From Bacteroidales bacterium (GTDB taxonomy: Bacteria; Bacteroidota; Bacteroidia; Bacteroidales; VadinHA17): a DNA stretch of 64,000 bases. Shown piece after piece: positions 44,990 through 54,515 of this stretch. The translations under genes and the position numbers were made by a program. The notes below the pieces were generated by a model that worked only from the letters and a program-made list of their open reading frames with translations, did no database searches and was not told the DNA's origin. Numbering within the stretch: the stretch's first letter is position 1; each line of letters opens with the position of its first letter. Location: the NCBI GenBank assembly GCA_016709865.1, contig JADJLX010000005.1:186001-250000 (forward strand), read 5' to 3'.

Positions 44990-45564
44990 TCATTTTACAA
45001 TACCTGTAAATCCCATAAAAGCCATTGCCAGAATGCTGGCAATTACGAGTGAAATTGGTACTCCTTTCATTCCTTTCGGGATCTCAGCAAGTTCCAGTTG
45101 CTCACGGATACCTGCAAGAATCACCAGGGCCAATCCAAAGCCAACTGCAGTTGAAGCGCCGTATACTACTCCCTCAATCAGGTTATAGTCTTTTTAATTA
45201 CGAGAATTGCAACACCAAGTACAGCACAGTTTGTAGTAATAAGCGGAAGAAAAATACCAAGAGCCTGGTATAATGCCTGACTCACTTTCTTAAGAATTAT
45301 CTCAACCATCTGTACCAGGGCAGCTATCACAAGAATGAATGTAATAGTCTGCATGAACTCAATACCAAGCTTATTAAGAACATAGATCTGTATCAGATAG
45401 GTAACCATTGTAGCCAGAACAATCACAAATGTTACTGCTCCTGCCATGCCGAGTGCTGTGTTTACCTTATTTGAGACCCCCAGGAACGGACATATTCCAA
45501 GGAACTGTGCCAGTACCACGTTATTAATAAAAACTGCCGATATGATCATTAAAATGTATTCCAT
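44990..45564 (-). CDS. rnfA: RnfA, membrane subunit of Rnf complex (one frameshift)
   Basis: RnfA is a six-helix inner-membrane subunit of the Na+/H+-translocating ferredoxin:NAD+ oxidoreductase. The frame from 45564 reads correctly through [14 protein letters not shown], then hits a stop at 45178. Adding one base in the A run (T5 on plus, 45191-45195) restores [19 protein letters not shown]..., [17 protein letters not shown] and a C-terminal FMGFTGIVK with a stop at 44990-44992, for 191 residues, the normal family size. The lesion is at a homopolymer, so a sequencing or assembly error is most likely; real inactivation or programmed frameshifting cannot be ruled out. It follows rnfE by 8 bases. 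Confidence 0.9.
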
Positions 45565-45572
45565 GTCAATCT

Positions 45573-46157
45573 TTATTTGGATTTTTTGATCCGGTTAACA
45601 ATAGCGATAAGATACCCGAGTGCCATGAATGCTCCGGGAGCGAGGATAAAGACAAGGATCCCGTCTCCCTGAATAAATTTATATCCCATTATTGCACCGC
45701 TTCCTACAATTTCGCGGAATGAACCCAGAACACCGAGTGCAAGTGTGAAGCCGAGTCCCATTCCTAATCCGTCTATGAATGAGGACCATACAGAGTTCTT
45801 GCTGGCATATGCTTCCGCACGTCCGAGAACAATACAGTTGACTACAATAAGCGGAATGAAAATACCCAGTTTTTCATACAAACCGGGTACATACGCCTGC
45901 ATCAGAAGGTCGACAATAGTTACAAAAGATGCGATAATTACAACAAAGGCAGGGATTCTTACTTTATCGGGAATAAGGTTCGCAAGCAGGGATATTACTA
46001 CATTCGATCCGATCAAAACGAATGTTGTTGCAATACCCATTCCCAGGCCGTTCATCGCCGAAGAGGTTGTAGCAAGGGTAGGGCAGGTGCCAAGAACGAG
46101 TACCAGTATTGGATTCTCCCTTATAAATCCTTTTGTAAAATTCTGAAGCTGATTCAT
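45573..46157 (-). CDS. rnfE: RnfE, membrane subunit of Rnf complex
   Basis: A 194-residue protein with about six membrane helices, homologous to RnfA (paired inverted topology). Typical segments: [23 protein letters not shown] at the start, [19 protein letters not shown] in the middle and [10 protein letters not shown]. Its ATG is preceded by a strong Shine-Dalgarno, AAAGGAGGT, unusual for this lineage. It overlaps rnfG by four bases. Confidence 0.95.
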   Translation of the reverse strand: MNQLQNFTKGFIRENPILVLVLGTCPTLATTSSAMNGLGMGIATTFVLIGSNVVISLLANLIPDKVRIPAFVVIIASFVTIVDLLMQAYVPGLYEKLGIFIPLIVVNCIVLGRAEAYASKNSVWSSFIDGLGMGLGFTLALGVLGSFREIVGSGAIMGYKFIQGDGILVFILAPGAFMALGYLIAIVNRIKKSK

Positions 46158-46729
46158 TTGGTACCTCCTTTCTGTAAAGTATTATATCCGCGCTGTACTG
46201 CATCACAGAATGCCCTGGAACTTATTGTGGCTGCAGTAATTGCATCAACAGCTCCTCCGTCTTTCTTTACTTTCATCTTAAACTGTTCAGGGTTTTTATC
46301 ATTGAATTGATCCTTAAACTTTGGCTCTGCCATTTTTGTACCGAGTCCCGGGGTCTCTTTCTGTTCAAGAACCGTTATGTTTATTATTGTTCCATCGGGC
46401 TTAAAACCTGCCATCAGGCCTATGTATCCGCTGAAACCGGTATTTGTGAAAGTATTAACAGCATATCCCACAATTACATTATCCTTTTTTGCAGGATAGA
46501 TCTCCAGACTGTCGCCTTCGCCTGTTGGCAGCATGTATCGCTCATCGTTCGGATTATTATTAAACTCGGGCACAACCTGTTTGATAGCATCAAGCTTTTT
46601 ATTCAGACTGGAAAGTGCAATTGGCTCTTTTGTAAATTCATAAACAAATCCCAGGCATACCGCTGCTGTAAGTGATATCAGAGTCAGCGACAGAACCATA
46701 TTTTTAAATGTTGATTCAGTTTTAGCCAT
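46154..46729 (-). CDS. rnfG: RnfG, FMN-bearing subunit of Rnf complex
   Basis: A 191-residue protein with one N-terminal membrane anchor (about 11-32) and a periplasmic FMN-binding domain. FMN is linked by phosphoester to a Thr in the SGAT-type motif; here it reads ITAATISS (164-171), with Thr168 as the predicted site and Ala in place of the usual Gly. ETPGLGTKM (125-133) is also conserved. A GGAGGTG Shine-Dalgarno lies 4 bases before the ATG. It overlaps rnfD by eight bases. Confidence 0.94.
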   Translation of the reverse strand: MAKTESTFKNMVLSLTLISLTAAVCLGFVYEFTKEPIALSSLNKKLDAIKQVVPEFNNNPNDERYMLPTGEGDSLEIYPAKKDNVIVGYAVNTFTNTGFSGYIGLMAGFKPDGTIINITVLEQKETPGLGTKMAEPKFKDQFNDKNPEQFKMKVKKDGGAVDAITAATISSRAFCDAVQRGYNTLQKGGTK

Positions 46730-47723
46730 TTTTCACCTCCTCACCAAATCGTTTTGGTTTAATATAAGTATTCATAAGCGGTACAAATGCATTCATTATA
46801 AGTATTGCGAAAGAGACACCCTCGGGGTATGCCCCGTATACTCTGATTATTACTGTAATAACTCCGATGCCGCAGCCATATATCACCATCGCCTTCGGAT
46901 TCATAGGGGATGTTACATAATCAGTTGCCATGAAAATCGCACCAAGCAGTACTCCTCCGGTTAAAATGTGAAACACCGGACTTGCAGATGAATCAGGATT
47001 TATTAACCAGAGAATTCCTGTGAACAGAAATATTGTCGCAACAATTGATACCGGTATATGCCAGGTAATGATCTTTTTATAAAGCATCCAGGCAAAACCA
47101 ATCAGAAGCGCAATCGCTGCAACTTCACCCATTGATCCGCCCATTTTACCGATTAAAAGATCTATTGTATCAGGTACCTTTTTCATCAGTTCTGAAAGTG
47201 GTTCTCCGTTTTTAACACCTTCCTTAATTAATGCGAGCGGTGTGGCACCTGTAACAGCATCGAGATAGCCTGTATTAAAACCTGATGGCACAGGCCAACT
47301 GGTCATCTGTACAGGAAAGGATATCAGCATGAAAACACGTCCTACAAGAGCAGGATTAAATGGATTATTTCCTAGTCCTCCGAAAGTCATCTTGGCAACT
47401 CCTATTGCTATCAGACTTCCGAGAACAACCATAAAGACCGGAATATTCGAAGGGAGGTTAAATGCAAGCAGCAGTCCTGTTAGGGCAGCAGATCCGTCGG
47501 TGATTGAAATACTCTTTTTCAGTACAAACCTCTGTATCAGGTATTCAAACAGCATGCAGGAAATTATTGCCGTTGATGTAACTATTATCGCTCCTGTGCC
47601 GAAATATATTATCGATGTAATAAGGGAAGGTATAAGCGCAATAATTACGCCGAACATCAGCTTCCTGGTTGTTTCACTGCCATGCACGTGAGGTGATGGA
47701 GATATATTCAGAATATTGCTCAT
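46722..47723 (-). CDS. rnfD: RnfD, membrane FMN subunit of Rnf complex
   Basis: A 333-residue membrane protein with about nine helices. It begins NILNISPSPHVHG, has TDGSAALTGLLLAFNLP, FGGLGNNPFNPALVGR, and the flavinylation motif VTGATPLAL with Thr161 as the probable FMN site. The ATG at 47723 is chosen; a longer frame starts with TTG at 47750 inside rnfC. The gap from rnfC is 16 bases. Confidence 0.95.
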   Translation of the reverse strand: MSNILNISPSPHVHGSETTRKLMFGVIIALIPSLITSIIYFGTGAIIVTSTAIISCMLFEYLIQRFVLKKSISITDGSAALTGLLLAFNLPSNIPVFMVVLGSLIAIGVAKMTFGGLGNNPFNPALVGRVFMLISFPVQMTSWPVPSGFNTGYLDAVTGATPLALIKEGVKNGEPLSELMKKVPDTIDLLIGKMGGSMGEVAAIALLIGFAWMLYKKIITWHIPVSIVATIFLFTGILWLINPDSSASPVFHILTGGVLLGAIFMATDYVTSPMNPKAMVIYGCGIGVITVIIRVYGAYPEGVSFAILIMNAFVPLMNTYIKPKRFGEEVKNG

Positions 47724-47739
47724 TTTTTGTTTTTGCTTG

Positions 47740-49074
47740 TTATTTAACAATTCGTTCGCGGGCCATCTTTATTACAGTTGACTTTCCCAGCCTGATATAA
47801 TCGAGCAAAGGTCTGCCGGCCGGACACGTATAGCTGCACGATCCGCATTCCATGCAATCGGTTATCCTTTCACTTTCTGCCCTTTCAAACATTCCCTTCT
47901 CTGAAAGAACCATTAGCAGGAAAGGCTCAAGGTTCAGTGCACATGCTGATATACATTTTGCACATCTGATGCATGGATTAATCTCTGTACGCTCAGACTC
48001 ATTACGGGGGAAGAGAATAATTCCTGACGTCCCTTTTACTACAGGCACTTCTGTGCTGTTCAGAGCCTTGCCCATCATCGGTCCGCCATTAACAATTTTA
48101 CCGGTATCCTCAGGCATTCCGCCGGCTGCTTCAATAAGCTTGCTGACAGGAGTTCCTATTCTGACAAAATAGTTGCCGGGATTGGTGAGTGATTTTCCGG
48201 TTATTGTAACAACCCTTTCAAACAGTGGCTTGTTTTTCTGAACAGCCTCATATACTGCATAAGCAGTTCCCACATTATGAACAACTGCTCCAACATCCAG
48301 CGGCAGACGGCCTGAAGGAACTTCCCTGTTTATAAGTGCCTTTATAAGTTGTTTTTCAGCTCCCTGCGGATATTTAACCTTAAGGGCATGAACTGTTATT
48401 CCTTTGAAAGCTTTTGCCAGACCTGTCAGATGATTAACCGCATCGGGTTTATTGTTTTCTATTCCGATCATTGCTTTATCAACCTTCAGAGCCTTCATCA
48501 GAATAGAAATGCCGGTAAGGATCTCTTTACCCTTCTCCATCATAAGCCGGTGATCTGAGGTGAGATATGGTTCGCATTCCACGCCGTTGATTATCAGTAC
48601 ATTGCATTTTTTACCTTCTGGTACAGTAAGCTTCACATGAGAAGGAAAAGTAGCACCTCCAAGACCAACAATGCCGCATTCGAGACATCTCATTGTGATC
48701 TCCTCAGAAGAAAGTTTTATTTCAGTTACAATATCCCTGCTTCTGTCGATTGTTTCAACCCATTCATCGCCTTCGACATCAATAATTATTGCTGTCTGCT
48801 TATAACCGGTACTGTCGGTCACCTGGTCGATCCTGTTGATTTTACCTGAGACTGATGAATGTATATTAGTCGAAACAAAACCTTTGCATGTTGCAATTAC
48901 CTGGCCTGTTTTTACACTATCTCCCTTATTTACAGCAGGGATTGATGGTGCTCCGATATGTTGTGAGATCGGAATTGTAACGCTTTCAGGTATGGCAAGA
49001 TACCCGATTGCTTTTTCAGCTGTGATTTTGTTTTCAGGCGGATGAATACCTCCGATGGGAAATGTTTTCAACAC
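47740..49074 (-). CDS. rnfC: RnfC, NADH-binding subunit of Rnf complex
   Basis: A 444-residue peripheral subunit. It begins with the FPIGGIHPPENK signature, has a Rossmann-like NADH/FMN-binding region (GIVGLGGATFPSHVKL, about 134-149, and NGVECEPYLTSDHRLM), and two [4Fe-4S] motifs near the end: CIRCAKCISACALNLEP and CMECGSCSYTCPAG. It passes electrons between NADH and the membrane subunits. No ATG is available at the N-terminus; the start is GTG (49074) or the adjacent TTG. Confidence 0.96.
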   Translation of the reverse strand: MLKTFPIGGIHPPENKITAEKAIGYLAIPESVTIPISQHIGAPSIPAVNKGDSVKTGQVIATCKGFVSTNIHSSVSGKINRIDQVTDSTGYKQTAIIIDVEGDEWVETIDRSRDIVTEIKLSSEEITMRCLECGIVGLGGATFPSHVKLTVPEGKKCNVLIINGVECEPYLTSDHRLMMEKGKEILTGISILMKALKVDKAMIGIENNKPDAVNHLTGLAKAFKGITVHALKVKYPQGAEKQLIKALINREVPSGRLPLDVGAVVHNVGTAYAVYEAVQKNKPLFERVVTITGKSLTNPGNYFVRIGTPVSKLIEAAGGMPEDTGKIVNGGPMMGKALNSTEVPVVKGTSGIILFPRNESERTEINPCIRCAKCISACALNLEPFLLMVLSEKGMFERAESERITDCMECGSCSYTCPAGRPLLDYIRLGKSTVIKMARERIVK

Positions 49075-49098
49075 TATCTTATTTTTAAAATTTTATTA

Positions 49099-49962
49099 CT
49101 ATCCGTTAACTGCTTCACCCTGCGCCTCGGCTTTCACTTTGCGCGGAGGAAAATTAAGTTCTATGATTGAATTAGTAGGACATTCGGTTACACATTTTCT
49201 GCAGAAAGTACATTTCTTAGCATCGATATAGGCCAGATTATTCTCAATTGTGATTGCACCGAATTCACATACCTTGAAGCATTTGGTACATGCCGTGCAT
49301 GCGACTTTGCACGCTCTTCTGGCCGGACCTCCCTTATCGCAGTTTGAGCAGGCTACATAGATCTTCCTGTCTTTCTTCGCTTTTTTCCGGAGTTCAATAA
49401 GGTTTCTCGGACAGGCTTTTACACATGCACCACAGGCAACACATTTATCATCAATAATAACTGGCAATTCTGTTACGGAGTCCATATACATTGCATCGAA
49501 TGCGCAAGCCCTCACGCAATCACCCAGTCCCATGCACCCATAGCTGCAATCTGTCTCACCTGCAAACAGACTGTTTGAGATCCTGCAGTCGGCGGCACCA
49601 TTATATTTTGAGGTTCTGGGACGAAATTCAGGAGTCCCGTTACAAAGGAGTACAGCCACAAGAGGATCCACCACGGGTGCCTCTCTTCCGAGTATCTTTG
49701 CTGCTGCCCCCATAACATCTGAGCCGCCTACCGGACAATTCAATCCTTCGAACGATTCAGACTTTACAAGTTCTTCAGCAAAATTACGGCATCCGGCAAA
49801 ACCGCATCCGCCGCAGTTAGCAGCAGGTAAGACCTCCTGGATCTGGTCAATGCGCGGATCCTCAATTACTTTGAACTTCTGGGCAACAAAATATAGAATG
49901 ACAGCCGAAACCAGAGCAAGGAGACTCAGGCTGATAATTGTAATTATTATTGTAGGACTCAT
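49099..49962 (-). CDS. rnfB: RnfB, ferredoxin-interacting Fe-S subunit of Rnf complex
   Basis: A 287-residue protein with an N-terminal membrane helix (about 3-26), the 4Fe-4S domain CGGCGFAGCRNFAEELV plus CPVGG, and several 2x[4Fe-4S] motifs: CSYGCMGLGDCVRACAFDAM, CVACGACVKACP, CTACTKCFKVCEFGAI and CTFCRKCVTECPTNSI. It is the likely entry point for electrons from reduced ferredoxin. rnfC follows after 24 bases. Confidence 0.96.
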   Translation of the reverse strand: MSPTIIITIISLSLLALVSAVILYFVAQKFKVIEDPRIDQIQEVLPAANCGGCGFAGCRNFAEELVKSESFEGLNCPVGGSDVMGAAAKILGREAPVVDPLVAVLLCNGTPEFRPRTSKYNGAADCRISNSLFAGETDCSYGCMGLGDCVRACAFDAMYMDSVTELPVIIDDKCVACGACVKACPRNLIELRKKAKKDRKIYVACSNCDKGGPARRACKVACTACTKCFKVCEFGAITIENNLAYIDAKKCTFCRKCVTECPTNSIIELNFPPRKVKAEAQGEAVNG

Positions 49963-49965
49963 CGG

Positions 49966-50388
49966 TTAGACTTTTAACGTAAAAGTAAATTTTTCATTAA
50001 CCCTTCTCCTGAAAAAAAAGAGGATAATATAATATGGTATAAGAATTCCAAGTGAAAGCAGTCCGGCAGGCAATTCAGGCACTTCCAGCGCTACAAGTAC
50101 TATAAGAACAGTCACTACCGAAACAAGGGGAAGCAGATACCCGAGAAGCAATGCAGCGTAACCCATAGATTGTTTCATTAGTATTGTAACCCTGTCGCCG
50201 GGGAGTACATCGTATCTGCCTGTTACTTCGATTATCTTTTCTTCTTTCCCTGCCATGTTGCAGGAACCTTCGGCATGACATCCTGAGCAGGCTGTGGAGG
50301 AGGATATTGATACAATGACAGATGTATCTTCTATCCTCTGAACAATGCCTTCGTGATTAATTATTCCGGAGTTTTTTGTGCTGTTCAT
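49966..50388 (-). CDS. RseC/MucC-like SoxR-reducing system protein
   Basis: A 140-residue membrane protein. The N-terminal part has the cysteine set SSTACSGCHAEGSCNMAG (about 27-44), and two adjacent membrane helices follow (about 79-98 and 103-125). This matches RseC, a part of the Rsx/Rnf SoxR-reducing system. The ATG at 50388 is used; the longer frame starts with TTG at 50424, inside a -7 promoter box. It is the first gene of the rnf operon, 3 bases before rnfB. Confidence 0.88.
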   Translation of the reverse strand: MNSTKNSGIINHEGIVQRIEDTSVIVSISSSTACSGCHAEGSCNMAGKEEKIIEVTGRYDVLPGDRVTILMKQSMGYAALLLGYLLPLVSVVTVLIVLVALEVPELPAGLLSLGILIPYYIILFFFRRRVNEKFTFTLKV

Positions 50389-50421
50389 ATCATCATCAGT
50401 CGTGATGAAAAAATTCAAACG

Positions 50422-50429
50422 CAAATTTA
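50422..50429 (-). promoter_or_regulatory. Candidate -7 box for the rseC-rnf operon
   Basis: Minus-strand TAAATTTG matches TAnnTTTG and is 34 bases before the ATG at 50388. The remaining gap to recG (50430-50625) holds no ORF or RNA gene I can recognise. Confidence 0.45.
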
Positions 50430-50625
50430 TAATTACGCAAGAATTGAAGGATGCTTTTTATCAGTTTTTATAGCAAAGCCCTTATTTATAATGGGTATAA
50501 ATAATTTTTACCACTGCTCGGCAAAGTTCACTTCGTAGTTATTTAAAGTGTCTGAAGACGAAACATCAAATCTAGCAAGTCTTTGGAGACTTTGGCTTAC
50601 CTTTGATCAGTTAACCTCTAAAAAA

Positions 50626-52737
50626 TTAACTGATTTTTGACCAGGACTGAACCTGACTGAATAACCTTTTCAGTTCACTTTTGAAAACTGTATTCTGGTT
50701 ATCTTCAAGAAGCGGATCTTTCGTGAGGATCTCATCTGCTATATTCCTGACATATTCAATTATCTGACCGTCCCTGCCGAGATCTGCAATTTTGAGATCA
50801 AACGGGATCCCGCTCTGCTGCGTCCCTTCAATATCGCCTGGTCCCCTGAGCTGAAGATCAGTCTCGGCTATCTCAAATCCATCACCCGACCGGATCATAA
50901 CCTCAATTCTTTTTGCCGCTTCTCTTGAAAGTTTATCAGAAGTCATAAGTATGCAATATGACTGATCAGCACCTCTTCCGACACGACCTCGCAGCTGGTG
51001 AAGCTGTGATAATCCGAACCGCTCAGCACTTTCGATAACCATAACAGTTGCATTCGGAATATCGACACCTACTTCAATAACAGTTGTTGCAATAAGTATA
51101 TGAGCAACTCCATCCTTGAACAGTTTCATCGACATCTCCTTATTGGCCGGGGTCATTTTACCATGAACAATGCTTAGGCAGTATTTTGGGGCAGGAAAGA
51201 CCCGTGAAATAGTGTCCCATCCGTCTTCAAGATCTTTGTAATCCATCGATTCAGATTCCTTTATCAGCGGATATACTATATAGATCTGACGGTGCTCAGC
51301 TATCTGGTTCCTTATAAATCCAAAGACCTTATTACGTTCAGAATCGGTAAAATGCATTGTTTTAATTGGCACCCTGCCAGGCGGTAATTCATCAATCACT
51401 GAAACATCCAGATCGCCATATAGTGTCATTGCCAGTGTCCTCGGAATCGGAGTTGCTGTCATTACCAGTATATGCGGCGGATTCAGATTTTTCTGCCATA
51501 ACCTAGCCCGCTGAGCCACTCCAAATCTGTGTTGTTCGTCTATTATCACAAGTCCAAGGTTTGCGAACTGAACATTTTCCTCAAGAAGTGCATGAGTACC
51601 AATCAGTATATTCAGAGACCTGTCGAGGAGTGATTCTGCTATAGACTTTCTGGAAGCTTTTTTTGAGGAGCCTGTCAGCAGCCTGATCTTAATATCAATT
51701 CCCTGAAGAAATTTTGATATTGTATTAAAATGCTGATTTGCAAGTATTTCCGTAGGCGCCATAATACAAGCCTGGTACCCATTATCTATGGCAATAAGCA
51801 TGCTCATTAAAGCCACAAGAGTCTTCCCGCTTCCAACATCGCCCTGAAGAAGCCTGTTCATCTGTTTGCCTGAACCAAGATCTTTACGGATCTCCTTCAT
51901 CACTCTCTTCTGGGCATTTGTAAGTGTAAAATGAAGATTATTATGATAGAAATTATTAAAATTTTCTCCGACGCTGGAGAATACAAATCCCTTTACCTTC
52001 AGGTTACGGTTTGTTTTATATCTCAGCAGGTTAAGCTGAATATAAAAAAGCTCCTCAAATTTAAGCCTGTACCTGGCCTTCTCCAGCTCATCGGGATCTG
52101 AAGGAAAATGAATTTTAAGAAGCGATTCATGGAGGTCGAAAAGCTTATATTTTGTAACAAGCCATGGCGGGAGAGTCTCAGGTATACGGTATTTTATCTG
52201 CTTAATAAGGGTTCCCATAAGCTTACTTATGGTTTTTGATGTAAGGAATTGATTCTTAAGCTTCTCTGTGGTACTGTACTGTGCCTGAAGTGATGAATTC
52301 AACCTTTCAGCCATCTTATCTGCGGCTTCAATTTCAGGATGGATAATATTTACCATTCCGTTAAATACCGTTGGCTTTCCAAAGACAATATATTCCGCAC
52401 CCGGGGTATAGCTTCCTGTTACCCATTTGCCTCCCTTAAACCATACCAGCTTAATTGTCCCGGTATCATCCTGAAAATCTGCGGTTAATCTTTTTGCCTG
52501 TCCGTGGCCTTCGGTGGAATATCCCTTTATAGTGCCTCTGATCTGTATGAAGGGAAGATCGGGATCAAGTTCAGCAATCTTATAAAAACGTGTTCTGTCG
52601 ATGTATTTATAGGGGAAATAATAGAGCAGATCGCGGAATGTGAATATATTCAGTTCTTTATTGAGTAGTTCCGCCCTTTTTGGACCAACTCCCTGAAGAT
52701 ATGTTATGTTAGTATCTAAGAAATCCTGTACTATCAT
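50626..52737 (-). CDS. recG: ATP-dependent DNA helicase RecG
   Basis: A 703-residue branch-migration helicase that regresses stalled forks. An N-terminal wedge (OB fold) domain (about 60-150) starts from YLQGVGPKRAELL. Superfamily 2 helicase motifs follow: GDVGSGKT (Walker A, about 297), DEQHRFG (DExH), MTATPIPRT (motif III) and QLHQLRGRVGRGADQSYCIL (motif VI). The C-terminal LRGPGDIEGTQQSG is the RecG/Mfd-type TRG-region signature. Length is close to the family norm. Confidence 0.97.
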   Translation of the reverse strand: MIVQDFLDTNITYLQGVGPKRAELLNKELNIFTFRDLLYYFPYKYIDRTRFYKIAELDPDLPFIQIRGTIKGYSTEGHGQAKRLTADFQDDTGTIKLVWFKGGKWVTGSYTPGAEYIVFGKPTVFNGMVNIIHPEIEAADKMAERLNSSLQAQYSTTEKLKNQFLTSKTISKLMGTLIKQIKYRIPETLPPWLVTKYKLFDLHESLLKIHFPSDPDELEKARYRLKFEELFYIQLNLLRYKTNRNLKVKGFVFSSVGENFNNFYHNNLHFTLTNAQKRVMKEIRKDLGSGKQMNRLLQGDVGSGKTLVALMSMLIAIDNGYQACIMAPTEILANQHFNTISKFLQGIDIKIRLLTGSSKKASRKSIAESLLDRSLNILIGTHALLEENVQFANLGLVIIDEQHRFGVAQRARLWQKNLNPPHILVMTATPIPRTLAMTLYGDLDVSVIDELPPGRVPIKTMHFTDSERNKVFGFIRNQIAEHRQIYIVYPLIKESESMDYKDLEDGWDTISRVFPAPKYCLSIVHGKMTPANKEMSMKLFKDGVAHILIATTVIEVGVDIPNATVMVIESAERFGLSQLHQLRGRVGRGADQSYCILMTSDKLSREAAKRIEVMIRSGDGFEIAETDLQLRGPGDIEGTQQSGIPFDLKIADLGRDGQIIEYVRNIADEILTKDPLLEDNQNTVFKSELKRLFSQVQSWSKIS

Positions 52738-52793
52738 ATTGATCCTGTCCTGCTTAACTTTTTTAGTAGTAGTTTATATATCTGGAAAATTCC

Positions 52794-52836
52794 TTTGTGT
52801 TCCTTAGTGATGAACTTTGTGTCCTTCGAGGTTAAA
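52794..52836. repeat. Third CTTTGTG-type dispersed repeat copy
   Basis: CCTTTGTG, CCTTAGTGA, CTTTGTGTCC and GGTTAAA occur in the order seen in the copies at 1050-1119 and 21657-21767. It lies between the recG start and the divergent methyltransferase gene. Confidence 0.6.
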
Positions 52837-52866
52837 TTTTTATATTTAATAATTACCGAAAATAAG

Positions 52867-52874
52867 TAATTTTG
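52867..52874 (+). promoter_or_regulatory. Candidate -7 box for the methyltransferase gene
   Basis: TAATTTTG matches TAnnTTTG. It covers the TTG (52872) that opens the longest frame, which supports the ATG at 52908, 33 bases downstream, as the true start. Confidence 0.45.
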
Positions 52875-52907
52875 AAAAGCTCTCCTAATTATAATGTCTA
52901 TAGAGAA

Positions 52908-53696
52908 ATGATTTTTTCCCGAACAATTAAATATCTGAAATACATCTTTTTAGCTAAGCACCGTAAGGGACATGGAATACACAGTCCGTTTATTTTTCAT
53001 CTGGTGTCAAAGGTATTCCGGAATAAAACAGACTATGATGTTGTCTGTAGTATTGAAAAGGTCAGAAAGAAACTGAGATCCGACCACAGGTCAATTAATG
53101 TAAATGACCTTGGCTCGGGAAAGGATAAACGAACAACGAAGATTAGAAAAGTGTCAGAAATAGCAAGATATTCGCCGGTACCATCAAAATATGGGCAACT
53201 ATTGTCAAATCTGGCATCTGAATTCGGAAAGCCCATGATTGTCGAGCTGGGAACATCCTTTGGAATAAGTACAATGTACCTGGCTTCAGGTTCTCCCGAA
53301 TCGGTGGTTTATACAATTGAAGGGAGCGGGGAAATAGCTGAAATAGCAAGGAGAAATTTCGCCGAAACAGGACTGAAAAACATCACATCTCTTACGGGTT
53401 CATTCGACGAAATGCTGCCGGAAGTTTTTAAGAACAGTGTAAAGCCCGGCCTTGTTTTTATTGACGGAGATCATAGGAAAGAACCTTTGCTGAGATATTT
53501 TCGGAGAATAGCAGAAGGATCTGATAATAATACAGTTATAGTTATAGATGATATCTATTATTCGCAGGAGATGCAAGATGCATGGGATGAGATCAGGAAC
53601 GATGAAAAGGTGTCGGTTACAGTAGACATTTTCAGGATGGGAATAGTCTTTTTCAGAAAGGGTATAACACCCCAAAACTATATTGTCAGACATTAA
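52908..53696 (+). CDS. Class I SAM-dependent methyltransferase
   Basis: A 262-residue protein whose second half is a Rossmann-type methyltransferase. Motif I, MIVELGTSFGISTMYLA, binds SAM; the acidic residue in VVYTIEGS contacts the ribose; PGLVFIDGDHRKEPLLRYF and VIVIDDIYYSQEM resemble the metal-dependent O-methyltransferase (COMT/TylF-like) family. The first 80 residues are basic and carry HRKGHGIHSPFIFHL, a conserved N-terminal piece in Bacteroidetes homologues. The substrate is not known. Confidence 0.85.
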   Translation: MIFSRTIKYLKYIFLAKHRKGHGIHSPFIFHLVSKVFRNKTDYDVVCSIEKVRKKLRSDHRSINVNDLGSGKDKRTTKIRKVSEIARYSPVPSKYGQLLSNLASEFGKPMIVELGTSFGISTMYLASGSPESVVYTIEGSGEIAEIARRNFAETGLKNITSLTGSFDEMLPEVFKNSVKPGLVFIDGDHRKEPLLRYFRRIAEGSDNNTVIVIDDIYYSQEMQDAWDEIRNDEKVSVTVDIFRMGIVFFRKGITPQNYIVRH

Positions 53697-53768
53697 CAAA
53701 AATTAAGAATTAATAATTTATTATTTGACATATTTAATCTAATTTCGAAAATTCAAATTTTAAGCACT

Positions 53769-54470
53769 ATGGACAAAGTAATTGAGATTCAAAATATTGT
53801 TAAAAACTATCAGATCGGTTCTGTTATTGTACAAGCTCTACGGTCAGTCTCTGTTAACATTGAAAGGAATGAATATGTTGCAATTATGGGACCCTCAGGA
53901 TCGGGAAAATCAACTCTTATGAACCTGCTGGGATGCCTCGATACTCCTTCAAGCGGAAGTTATATTCTTAACGGTACCGACGTCAGTAAAATGGAGGACG
54001 ATTATCTTGCTGAGATCAGGAACAAAGAGATAGGTTTTATCTTTCAGACATTTAATCTTCTCCCGCGGTACACAGCTCTTGAAAATGTTACTTTGCCATT
54101 AATATATGCCGGAGTTCCTAAGCTTGACAGAGAGGCTGTTGCAATTAAAACACTTGAGCAGGTTGGACTTGCCGACAGGATGACTCATAAGCCAAATGAA
54201 TTGTCGGGTGGTCAGCGTCAGCGTGTTGCTATTGCCCGGGCTCTTGTTAATAATCCATCAATAATTCTTGCTGACGAGCCTACAGGTAACCTCGACAGTA
54301 AAACTTCTATTGATATAATGGGGCTGCTAGATGCGATTCACAAAAAAGGTAATACTGTGATCGTTGTAACACATGAAGAGGACATAGCCAGGCATGCTGC
54401 CCGTATTATAAGGTTATTCGACGGTGAGATTGCACAGGATTACCGTAACGAACACTATGTAAAGGCATAA
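53769..54470 (+). CDS. ABC transporter ATPase, MacB/LolD type
   Basis: A 233-residue ATP-binding subunit. Walker [10 protein letters not shown] (about 42-50), Q-loop FQTFNLLPR, signature [15 protein letters not shown] (about 144-158), Walker [13 protein letters not shown] and H-loop VVTHEE are all intact. This is the LolD/MacB/FtsE branch that works with FtsX-like permeases in lipoprotein or peptide export. No permease gene is adjacent; its partner is elsewhere. Confidence 0.95.
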   Translation: MDKVIEIQNIVKNYQIGSVIVQALRSVSVNIERNEYVAIMGPSGSGKSTLMNLLGCLDTPSSGSYILNGTDVSKMEDDYLAEIRNKEIGFIFQTFNLLPRYTALENVTLPLIYAGVPKLDREAVAIKTLEQVGLADRMTHKPNELSGGQRQRVAIARALVNNPSIILADEPTGNLDSKTSIDIMGLLDAIHKKGNTVIVVTHEEDIARHAARIIRLFDGEIAQDYRNEHYVKA

Positions 54471-54515
54471 TACCTTTTTTCTGTTATCTTTCAGATATTT
54501 TTGTTATTTTTAAGC

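Noticed and set aside
45025..45273. 82-residue plus-strand ORF beside rnfA
   Set aside because: It lies antisense to the frameshifted 3' part of rnfA, which has clear RnfA sequence on the minus strand.
50425..50625. tRNA or small RNA gene in the recG-rseC gap
   Set aside because: No cloverleaf or conserved tRNA boxes can be seen; the region is AT-rich without strong structure.
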